This document shows positions 17,291-26,300 of a stretch of DNA of 64,000 nucleotides, in pieces. The position numbers were made by a program, and so were the translations under genes. Numbering within the stretch: the first letter of the stretch is position 1; each line of letters opens with the position of its first letter. Under the pieces are notes generated by a model, which was not told the origin of the DNA, did not search any database, and saw only the letters and a list, made by a program, of their open reading frames with translations. The stretch is taken from NCBI GenBank assembly GCA_017528345.1, contig JAFXOX010000078.1, positions 1-64,000 on the forward strand, in the 5' to 3' direction. This stretch comes from Desulfovibrio sp. (GTDB lineage: Bacteria; Desulfobacterota; Desulfovibrionia; Desulfovibrionales; Desulfovibrionaceae).

Positions 17291-18502
17291 TTACCCCTCT
17301 TTCCCGCCTGATTGTTCCGTCTTGAAGGGCCTGCCCGTGACCTTCAGGCCTGGGCGCACTTTGAGAAGCCCATCCACAAGCAGCAAATCCCCTTCCTTGA
17401 GTCCCTCGCGCACCAGCCATTTGCCTGCGTGGTCGCGTTCAATGGACACTGCGCGAGGCTGGGCAAGAAACAGGCCAGGAGTTTCGGCAGGTTCCAGGAT
17501 ATAGACCTGCGGACGGTTGCGCATGTCCCGCCCAACGCTGCGTTGCGGGATGGAGATCGCGCGTTCCATCTTTCCTTCCACCAAAGAGGCCCGCACATAC
17601 ATACCAGGCAGAAGCAGACCGTCGGGATTGTCAAAGCGTGCGCGAATGGTGACGGTGCCTGTCTCGGGATCTGTGGCGATTTCGGAGAACAAAAGCTCTC
17701 CGTCCACTGGCGTACCTGTGCGAGGGTTGACATAGGGACTGCCGTTTTCAAGCGTCAGGCGAACCCTGGCCACATCCGGACGCTGCAATCTGCCGCTTGC
17801 AAAGGCCTGGCGCAGCGTAACCAGCTCGGCACTGGATTGCGTAACGTCAACGTAGATGGGGTCAAGCTGCCGAATAACGGCCAGTGGCTGCTCCTGATTG
17901 GGGGTGAGTAAGGCGCCCTCTGTCACGTGGGATCGGCCGATGCGTCCGCCCACCGGAGCTTTGACGCTTGTGTAGCCAAGATTGATTTCCGTGGTCGCCA
18001 GTAATTTTTCACAGGCATCAATTTCTGCGCAAACCTGCTTGTAGGCGGCAATGGCATCGTCGCGTTCCTGTTTGCGCACGGCATTGCTCTGGGCCAGCAG
18101 GACGCAGCGATCCCTATGCCGCTTTGCCGCTTCCTCCTGTGCTCGCGCCTTTTCCAGATTGGCACGGGCATTGTCACGGGCAACGCGATATGGCGCTGGA
18201 TCTATTTGATAGAGAATCTGCCCGGCCTGCACAGTCATGCCTTCCTCAAAATGACGTTTCTGTAAAATGCCGCCGACTTGAGGGCGTACCTCGGCCATAC
18301 GCAGAGGAGAAACACGGCCAGGCACCTCACGCGTCAATGTCACAGGCCCAACGTTAACAGACTGGTACAGGACCGTTGGCGGTGCAACTTGCGAGGGCTT
18401 CGTCTCATGGCCACAGGCAGAAAGACAGGTAAGAGCTACGCAGGTAATGAGTATGGAGAATATGGATGTTGTCTTCAGCGTGTTTTTTGAGAACAAGGTC
18501 AT
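17291..18502 (-). CDS. RND efflux periplasmic adaptor (MFP) lipoprotein
   Basis: Membrane fusion protein linking the RND pump to an outer-membrane channel. With start ATG 18502 (preceded by AAGGAG) it is 403 aa with a lipoprotein signal ending CLSAC, so it would be anchored by Cys. Typical MFP segments are present: EVRPQVGGILQKRHFEEGMTV (first lipoyl half), a coiled-coil rich in Ala, Glu and Arg, and VKAPVGGRIGRSHVTEGALL (second half). The ATG overlaps the stop of the MFS gene as ATGA. An upstream in-frame start at 18589 would lie inside the MFS gene and destroy the signal peptide. Confidence 0.92.
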   Translation of the reverse strand: MTLFSKNTLKTTSIFSILITCVALTCLSACGHETKPSQVAPPTVLYQSVNVGPVTLTREVPGRVSPLRMAEVRPQVGGILQKRHFEEGMTVQAGQILYQIDPAPYRVARDNARANLEKARAQEEAAKRHRDRCVLLAQSNAVRKQERDDAIAAYKQVCAEIDACEKLLATTEINLGYTSVKAPVGGRIGRSHVTEGALLTPNQEQPLAVIRQLDPIYVDVTQSSAELVTLRQAFASGRLQRPDVARVRLTLENGSPYVNPRTGTPVDGELLFSEIATDPETGTVTIRARFDNPDGLLLPGMYVRASLVEGKMERAISIPQRSVGRDMRNRPQVYILEPAETPGLFLAQPRAVSIERDHAGKWLVREGLKEGDLLLVDGLLKVRPGLKVTGRPFKTEQSGGKEG

Positions 18503-19716
18503 GGTCGCTCCTTGAAAGCATGCAAAGAAACATTCAACAGAAACGGAATGGCCAGCAAAAACGCACCAGTGAGTGCAACAGCCTGCCACCCATAGCGCCC
18601 TAAAAGCCAGGGACCAAGACTTGCCCCCAAAGCCCCCCCACAGAAATTGGCCGTCACAGCGAGCGCATTGCAGCGTGCGCGAGCTTCCGGTCGGGCAGCA
18701 AGAATGGCTTGCTGCACACTGACGGTGGTCACATTGACACCGTGGTCGAGCAGCAGCGCTGCCAGCATGAGCAAGACTGTGCCATCATTGGCATAGGCCA
18801 TAAGCCAGGCGCCTGTAGCTACCCCAGTTCCCCACAGACGCAGCCCAAAGCCACGCCCCCTGTCCAAGAGACGTCCAGCGAACACAACACAAGGTGGGCT
18901 TGCCAAACCGACAAGAGCAAATAGGGCAAGCTCGGCATGGCTCAAGTGCCTATTGTACAGCAGATGCAGGGGGGCTGCTGTCCAAAACATGGTTAGCGCG
19001 GCAAAAGAAAGGCTTGAAAGCAAAAGCCAGACGGGAAGATGGGGGACAGATTGCGCTGTGGTACAGAGGGATGAGAGCGTGGCACGATAGCTCATGCCAG
19101 AAGCTGCCGGTTGTAGGCTCGGCAATTGCCGCCAAAGCGTCCAGGCCAGAAGGAGCATGGCGATGGCACTTGTCAGATAGAGCCCTCGCCAGCCCAGCAG
19201 ACCGGAGACAAGAGATGCTGTGGGCCTTGCCAAGACGATGCCGGCAAACAAGCCCGCTGTCACCATCCCCAGCACTCTTCCTCGCAAGTGGTTTGGCGCA
19301 AGGCTTACCGCAAACACGATGACAACTTGCGTCGCTGCAGAAAAGATGCCTATGCCGAGATGAAAGCCAAGAAAGAAGGGAATCGTGTGACATGCGGCTG
19401 TCAACGCCACACCTATGCCTGCGCCAAGGGTCATGCCGACAATCAGCTTGCGGTTTTCCACCACATCTCCAAGTGGCCCTAGCAAAAGAATGCCCAGGGC
19501 ATAGCCAATCTGCAGCATCGTGATCACACATCCACTTGCGTCAACCGCAAGCCCCACATCCGCTGCCATATCGAGGAGAATGGGCTGCGCATAATACATA
19601 TTTGCAAGTATCAGGTAACAGGCCGCAGCCATCAGAAAAACAGGTGGCTCTTGCTGAGATGCCGTTTGCAAGACAGTTTTTCCTGTACCATTGCGCTTTT
19701 GATCTTGGGTATGCAT
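18499..19716 (-). CDS. MFS transporter at head of efflux operon
   Basis: Major facilitator superfamily protein of about 405 aa with twelve predicted helices. The loop GPLGDVVENRKLIVG between helices 2 and 3 is the MFS signature-A site. Its 3' end overlaps the adaptor gene by 4 nt (ATGA), so MFS, MFP and RND are translated as a unit. Start at 19716 gives a normal cytoplasmic N-terminus; the upstream extension to 19788 runs into the divergent regulator's promoter region. Substrate unknown; the context suggests drug or toxic-metabolite export. Confidence 0.85.
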   Translation of the reverse strand: MHTQDQKRNGTGKTVLQTASQQEPPVFLMAAACYLILANMYYAQPILLDMAADVGLAVDASGCVITMLQIGYALGILLLGPLGDVVENRKLIVGMTLGAGIGVALTAACHTIPFFLGFHLGIGIFSAATQVVIVFAVSLAPNHLRGRVLGMVTAGLFAGIVLARPTASLVSGLLGWRGLYLTSAIAMLLLAWTLWRQLPSLQPAASGMSYRATLSSLCTTAQSVPHLPVWLLLSSLSFAALTMFWTAAPLHLLYNRHLSHAELALFALVGLASPPCVVFAGRLLDRGRGFGLRLWGTGVATGAWLMAYANDGTVLLMLAALLLDHGVNVTTVSVQQAILAARPEARARCNALAVTANFCGGALGASLGPWLLGRYGWQAVALTGAFLLAIPFLLNVSLHAFKERP

Positions 19717-19843
19717 GAGGCTAGCATAGTCCAAAGCCAACAAAGACGCTTTGCATGATACTGGCTTTTTTTTGCCTAATCCTGGCATCTACTACACTTA
19801 TTTGCGAATCTGGGCTATGTTCTCTGCACAGCAAGGAAGGAAG
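19717..19843. promoter_or_regulatory. Divergent promoter region of efflux operon and AraC regulator
   Basis: A 127-nt region between divergent starts. Regulation of the efflux operon by the adjacent AraC-type protein from here is the usual arrangement. No exact operator was resolved. Confidence 0.45.
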
Positions 19844-20746
19844 ATGATGCGGGATGAATGCTCTGAGCGGGATTGGTTGCGGGAAGAGACAGTACGCCTC
19901 TTATCGCGGCATTTGCCAAAATCTGGCGATTATCCTGGCCCTGTGGCGGGCATGACAATATACCGCCGGGATGCCAGCGAACGCGTCACAGGCTGCATCT
20001 ACGGGGCGCAAATCATTGCTATTGTTCAAGGGAGGAAGCGTGCGCTCGTCGCCGGGCAGCGCGTGGCGTATGGGGCTGGTCAGTATTTGCTGACAGGGGT
20101 GGATTTGCCGGCCCAGGCCCGGGCCGTAGAGGTTGAGGCGGGGAGACCCTTTTTCTCCATGCTCATAGCATTGGACAAAGCTTTGCTTGATCAGTTGCTC
20201 ATGGAAACAGACAACTGCCATATGCCAGAGGCTGAGCAGACGGCTTTAGGGGTGGCTGAGGCCGATGTCCGCATGTGGCGTGTGTTTCACAGCCTAGCGG
20301 AATTGTTCGAAAATCCGCAAGATGTGCCAGTCATCGCCCCGCTCTGCCTCAAAGCCTTGCACTACCGTCTGCTTACCGGTCCCTTGGGCGGACAATTGCG
20401 ACAACTCTATCTCCCAGGCACAACGTCGCGGCATATCGCAGGTGCCATTGCGTGGCTGAGGCAGAACTTTACCGCGCCTCTCCGGATCAGTGACCTGGCA
20501 CAACGGGTGAATCTTTCCGAATCCATGCTCTTTCGACAATTCAAAAAGGTCACCTCACTGACGCCCTTGCAATTCCAGAAGCAGCTTCGTTTACAGGAGG
20601 CGCAGCGGCTCATGATCACAGAACACATGGACGCCAATACCGCCAGTCTGTCCGTTGGCTATGAAAGCCCACATCAGTTCAGCCGTGAATATAAACGTTT
20701 TTTCGGACAGCCTCCGTTGCGAGACGCCAATCAGTGGCGAGCCTAA
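19844..20746 (+). CDS. AraC-family transcriptional regulator
   Basis: About 300 aa. The N-terminal half resembles the AraC_N domain found in YqhC-type regulators (segment GCIYGAQIIAIVQGRKRALV and LTGVDLPAQARAVE). The C-terminus has two helix-turn-helix motifs: ISDLAQRVNLSESMLFRQFK and ANTASLSVGYESPHQFSREYKRF split by a linker, ending in the usual FGQPPLRD. Start 19844 (or 19847) follows AAGGAAGG; the longer frame from 19751 lacks a ribosome binding site. Divergent from the efflux operon, which it most likely controls. Confidence 0.88.
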   Translation: MMRDECSERDWLREETVRLLSRHLPKSGDYPGPVAGMTIYRRDASERVTGCIYGAQIIAIVQGRKRALVAGQRVAYGAGQYLLTGVDLPAQARAVEVEAGRPFFSMLIALDKALLDQLLMETDNCHMPEAEQTALGVAEADVRMWRVFHSLAELFENPQDVPVIAPLCLKALHYRLLTGPLGGQLRQLYLPGTTSRHIAGAIAWLRQNFTAPLRISDLAQRVNLSESMLFRQFKKVTSLTPLQFQKQLRLQEAQRLMITEHMDANTASLSVGYESPHQFSREYKRFFGQPPLRDANQWRA

Positions 20747-21136
20747 AACGGGTTTGGGTCTGACGCCCCTACAGAGAATCATGCAAAAGCGTTGAAAATT
20801 GTTGTTGCTGTTTTGTTGTTGTTTTGTTGCGGAATATGTGCCAGGCAGCTTTGTCCAAAGCCACCTCAAACTCTGTCTCAAGTGCACACATAGCAAATCA
20901 GTCACGAAAGATCAGACATTCTCACGCAAAGATTCCCTGATGCCAATTCAGAGAGAGAGAAACATTGTTTATGGAAATGGTGCAAACAGCGGAAAGACAG
21001 GGGGAAAGATGTGTCTCGCATCTGCGAGATGGTTCCTACAAGAAAAAGAGGAAAAAAGAAGCTTTGTGGAGAGAACATCTCCAGCAGACGAATACATCGG
21101 TGAAGAAAAATATTTTATCAATCAACGAATAATGTA
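20747..21136. other. Intergenic region, no gene recognised
   Basis: Contains a TTG-rich microsatellite-like stretch around 20790-20830 and a long open frame (20799-21140) without ribosome binding site and with a composition unlike coding DNA. Marks the boundary between the GC-richer efflux region and AT-rich decayed genes. Confidence 0.5.
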
Positions 21137-22150
21137 TTAGATATTAATATCCATTTTTGTTGCAATTTTTTGAGCAAGCTTACGAAAATCTTCACGAGCA
21201 CTACGAACAGCTTGTGCATTACTACCAATTGCCCCATCAGCAATGGTTAAACTAAAAATTGGTTTACGACTTTCTAAGTACATTGGAACAAGACTGCGAT
21301 AATGTCTCATGATAGCAAGGCAGTAAGGATCGTTTTCTTGCCTCATCTCTAAAATCGGTAATTCTTCTAAAACATATTCACGATATACAGAAGGTATATG
21401 TTGAACCTATCTATCGTCTATCCTTATGGGGTTTTCTAAAATTACCGTATGTTGTTGGCAAATATAACCTAATGGTTTCATAGTACCCTGAGGCAGCAAA
21501 CAATTTGAAAAATGGTTTTGATCATCATTTTTCCAATTCTCACATCTCTGTTTCCATTCTTTATGCCAGTATCTCAATGTTGGTCCAAGACCTTTAAGAC
21601 CTTGCAATGAAAAGAGATTCGTAGCAAGAGGTATAATGACAGCATCGGAAGCAATGAGAACGGAACGATTAATGGCTCCCAGGTTTGAACCAGTGTCCAC
21701 AAGAATCAAGTCTGCCTGGACTTTTTGTGCCGCCGCCTGCATGACCAGCCAGAAAGCACTCATCATCTGTAAGGGGAGAAAATCCTTTGTACAACCTAGG
21801 CTTCTAGACCAAGCATCAGATAGTTTATCCTCAAAAGTTGCTAAATGTATATCACCTGAGATAAAAAATAAATTATTACCTACTGAGCAAAGTTGAGGTT
21901 GAAGGATAGTATTACCTTCAAAAACAGGCCTTACACACCTAAAAACTGTTGTTCCATCACAGCTATTATTCCATATATGATTAATTTTATCGTCTTTTAA
22001 GAACAAATTTGTTAAATTTGATTGCGGATCAAGGTCAACACAAACAACAGTTTTTTGCAATTATGCAAACATCCATGCAAGATGGTAAACCAGTGATGTC
22101 TTACCAACTCCGGCTTTATTGTTAAAAAAAGTCAAAACGGGGCAGGTCAT
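21137..22150 (-). pseudogene. ParA-type ATPase interrupted by two in-frame stop codons
   Basis: Read through, the frame encodes 337 aa of a ParA/Soj-type partition ATPase. From ATG 22150 it has a deviant Walker A NNKAGVGKTSLVYHLA, then an in-frame TAA at 22061-22063, then VVCVDLDPQSNLTNLF (Walker A') and a DLILVDTGSNLGA Walker B region, then an in-frame TAG at 21407-21409, and finally a ParA-like tail beginning VQHIPSVYREYVLEEL. There is no frameshift, so only point mutations broke it. The ATG overlaps the stop of the upstream AlbA-like gene (ATGA). AT-rich relative to neighbours. Either a recent pseudogene or, less likely, a readthrough gene. Confidence 0.8.
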
Positions 22151-23357
22151 GCTCGTTTCCTCAATATACTCAAGACATTGTGAGAAGCGGGAACAAATTC
22201 AGGCTCAGGGTGATTTTCTTGGGCCATAGCTCTGCGCGCGGTAGCAATTCCTCGTCCGAATTGTTGGATGAAACCAAGAGTTTTCAGAGCTGAAGCCAAA
22301 TTGGGATTGCGATAATCGGTTATGCCAGGTTTTCCAAAATTTTCACAACTTACACACCCATAGGGTCCGCCAGGGCTGGTAATTTCAATACGATCATTGT
22401 ACCAGTATACTCGTACAGGAGTTATTTGTGCCTTCATACACACGATGAAGCACAGCGTTGTAAAGCAGCTGTTCAATAGCTGCCATGGGATACGTATTTT
22501 CTATTCTGTGTGTCGGACCAGAAAGTATATCAACAGAAGTCCAATTATGAGCCATAATCTTTTCACGAATTATCCGTAATTGTTCAGATATATTACCTTG
22601 AGCTAAAGTTTCATCAACAATATCATCTGCAAGTTCAATGCCATTAATTCGCAAAAACTGTATTCCTGCTCCATGAATAAAATCTTGTGGCGTGATACCT
22701 AATACAAGTAGCCCCATGACAGTTGGTGTTGGATCATCAGGAGATACTACCATTCTACAAGAGGCCAATTGTTCTTCATAACTACGTCCATTAGCTTCAA
22801 GAACATCTGGTGCAAAAGCCGCCGGTAAAAAAAACATTTTCGAAGTAAAGACGTGAGATGTTTTGGAGGCTTGACGATGCCACTGGCTTAATGTCAAAGG
22901 GAATATCGTTATAGCGACGTTTTTCATTAAGGATGCGTTCTTCCTGTGCACTGGCGATGGCTCGTCGAGGTCCTGTTCGTATCCAAATGCGTCCATCATA
23001 TCGCACTGGTGGCATATCCGATGGCATAACTGTCACAACGACCATCTCGCTTCCTTTAACGTGACGTTTTTCTACGGTCATTGCTGGCAGAGGTACAATT
23101 TTTCCATCGCTTCGGATATGCGCAATTTCCAGCAAGAGTTCTTCAGTTACCTGTAAGCCTGAGGCAGAACCATCGTCTTTTGCTCCTATAAAAAGGACTC
23201 CTGGCGTTTGATGGTTGGGCAAATCATTCGCAAAAGCGCAAACAGCCTGACATATTTTTTCCTTCACATTCTTGAAGGATTCTTTTCGCTCAACCTGATC
23301 AGACGCTAAATCTGTCAGAAGAGCTTCAAGTTCTCTATCCGAATAGCTTTGCTTCAT
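22147..23357 (-). pseudogene. AlbA_2/Schlafen-like ATP-binding protein broken by two frameshifts
   Basis: Three consecutive frames join into one protein of about 400 aa of the AlbA-2/RecG-like family (putative DNA- or ATP-binding regulators). Part 1 (23357 to about 22830) has the AlbA-2 block ESFKNVKEKICQAVCAFAN, then VLFIGAKDDG and RIWIRTGPRRA. The first shift is in a run of eight A (22827-22834); removing one restores YFENVFLPAAF. Part 2 runs to about 22425, where one extra base breaks YEGTN-TPVRVYWYND. Part 3 holds SPGGPYG and the family C-terminus FIQQFGRGIATARRA. It starts only 20 nt after jetC on the same strand and overlaps parA by ATGA. Confidence 0.8.
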
Positions 23358-23377
23358 TGTTTTGAACGTTTCTGCAT

Positions 23378-26300
23378 TTAGATCTTGGCCAGGGCATTAC
23401 CTGAGGTATCAAGGTCAATATCCTCAGTAAAGAGGCTAATCAGCGAATTTTCATCAGCAACCTGCAGACGCGCCAAGGAAAGCACTGCGGGATTATCCCC
23501 TTTTTCCTTGCTACTGCGTACAAAGGTGACACCGCTTTCGGCTGCAGGAATGAGGTTGAGCACATAAATATTGTCAAAGCGGTCGTAAATGGAGTCTCCA
23601 CCAAGACCTGTAAGACAAATAAGCTGCAGATTGTTCTTCTTGGCCATTTCCATAAGTGGCTTGAGCAGATGGCTGGCATTGGTCTTGCCAAAGGGATTGT
23701 CCATAATCAGGGTTTTGCCCTCACTCATGGCTGCGCGGAAGCTGTTGCCCTCATCATGGCGCATGTAGCTGAGCAGGGAGCTTAACACGATAAAGGAGGA
23801 CAAAAAGCCTTCACCGCCTGAATTGGTGGTTACGCTCTTCCAGGGAATAACAATTTCTCGCTGAGCCTCAACCTTGATCAGTTCAATGGCAATATTGCCA
23901 ATCCCCACGATCTTGTCGTAGAGCTCACGCGTGGTCAGGCGGCTAGCCACAAGATCGTGGACAGGCTTACCCTGGTGCAGCTCCTCAAGACAGAGTGTGC
24001 GCACGGTATCCATGAGATCCCGAATCTTGTGGCGATAGACATCTCTGTTTTCATCCCAGCTTGGCACCTTGATCTGCAGGGTCTTGCGTGATTTATCGCG
24101 GATCCTGATGGAAGAGTTGTTGTCAATGAGATTCATCTGCACATTGACGCGCTCAAGATAGTCATAGAAGAGATCTGTGAGGACGTCCTTTTCCTCGTCG
24201 ATCTTGGAAATATCCTTTTCAAGCTTGCCGGCCATGCTTTCAAGAATGGAAAGCTTCAGTGGCAGTTCACGCAGAAGCGTGGCTGAAGAATGCATCAGCG
24301 ACAACAGATCCGGCAAAATCTTGCGGATGGGGTCAAAGACCGGCTGACTCAAGGTCGTCGTCACAAGCTGGCTTAAGGCGGACCTTTCCCTGTGGCAAGT
24401 AGCCATAGCCTGACTGTAGTCTTCCTTCTTTCCCTTGATGAAGAGCGTCATTTTGGGAATGGAAATCGCGTCAAGGCTAAAATAGTCCGGCAAAGGCGGC
24501 AGATTATCAGGCATTTCTCCCGTACTGCCAAATTCTGCCTCATTATTGGCCACAATGGCATGCAGGCCTTCTTCCTCCTTGCGTGTCACATCGAGCTCTG
24601 CCTGGGCGTTTTCCCTGGCCTTGGCCAGTTCTGCCTGCTGATAGGCAAAATCCTTATGTAAAAAGCCTTCCTGCTCCAGGCGCTCGCGCTCCATGGCCTG
24701 ACTCTGACCGCAGGTCTGGCTGATTTCGGCAAGGATATGCTCCATCTGTGCTTGCGCAGCCGAGCATTTGCCGGTCAAATCCATGAGAACGGCATTTTCC
24801 TCTACCCTTTTCTTCTGAAGCCGTGCCTGTTCCTGCTTACACACGGCAAGCTCGCTTTCACTGATCTGGCTCTGGGCGATCTCCTCATCGGTGATACCAG
24901 CGCCATCCCGGGTATTTTTCAGCTCTCCTGCCCAGGATTCCATGGAGGCCCTGTGTCTTTTCAGATCTTCCTCAATGGCTGTGATATTGATCTGGGTCTC
25001 CGTCTCCATGGTCCTCACAATAGCCGAGTACGCCCCCTTGGCTGTGACAATATCAAAGTCCTCAGACAGGGCTTCCGTATCCTCATATTTGCCAAAGGTA
25101 ACGTCGAGCTCATTGTGCAGGCGCTGCTGCTCAGACTCAGCAATTTTTCTGTTTTCCTGGGCAAGCTGCACGCTCTGCTGAAGCCTGCTTTGCGCCTCAG
25201 CAAGCTCTGCCTGCTGCTTTTGGCAGCTTTGACACTCGCGGGTACAGTGTTCTGCCTCTTTTTTCTCCTCGCGATAGCGCTCATACTGCCTAGTAAGTTC
25301 GGAAAAATCACTGATCTGCTGGGCAAGACGACTTTTGGCGAGCAAAAGTTTTGTCAGCTCTTCCTGGCAAGAGGCTTCATCCTGCCGCATCTTCTGCAGC
25401 CGCTGCCGACTTTCCGCCTGCCCGGCCTTCAGGCGTGCAAGGAGCGCCCGGTCGTGGTCAAGTGTCTTCTGACAGTTTGTGTAGCTCTCATGGCTCACCT
25501 TATGACCGCAAAGACGTGTGAGGCGGTCGCGGTAGCCTGCAAGCTCCTGCATCCGCTCCTCTTTGAGATCCATAAGCTTCTGCATCTCCCGGGCAAGATC
25601 CGCAAGCCTTGCCTGACACTTCTCCTCATCAAAAATCTCACGATCAATGTGCGTATAAAAGGCAAGACCTGCTGTTTGCGACTCTGTGGGCTGAGCGGCG
25701 TCCTCGGTCAAATATTCACGGTTGATCAGGGGAATAGGCGCATAGCACTCCACCTTGTCCTGGCTTTCGGCAAGACGCGTGAAGTCCCCCGGCTCAAGCA
25801 AAAGCGCATAGGGAAGGAAACGGTTGCGCGCAAGCAGCTCAAGTTTTTTGCTCAATGGCAAAGGATGCCGGCGCAGCCACTCCATGCCGTAGACCACAGG
25901 GATTTCATGCCGACGAAAAAACTCCAAAAGCTTGCCCGAAAGGGAGAGAAAGCCCTTTTCATAGCGCTCTTTGCGCGTGGCAAGCTCACGCAGCGAAGAA
26001 TCGATGCGGGCAATTTCCGTCTCATGCTCGCTGATGCGCAGCCTTGAGCGTGCCTCAAGCTTTGGCGTGTCAAAAATCGCCCCTTCATCCAGATCCAGGT
26101 ACTTGGCAATGGCCCTGCGCTCATCAAGCTCTCGCTCAAGCTCTTCAAGCTCACGCTGATGCATGTTGAGAGCGATCTCTGTCTGCTTGACCTGCTCCTG
26201 ACTGTCCTCAAGACTGCGCTCAAGCAGGGCTGCCTCCTTGCGCAGATTAAGTGCTTCACCCTCCTTGCGATTGCGGCTGCTTTCGAGCTTTTCGTGTTTT

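Noticed and set aside
20799-21140. 113-aa plus-strand frame
   Set aside because: Begins in a TTG microsatellite, no ribosome binding site, no recognisable pattern.
24737-26047. 436-aa plus-strand frame opposite jetC
   Set aside because: Antisense to the coiled-coil part of JetC; a Leu-rich shadow of Glu/Gln/Lys codons.
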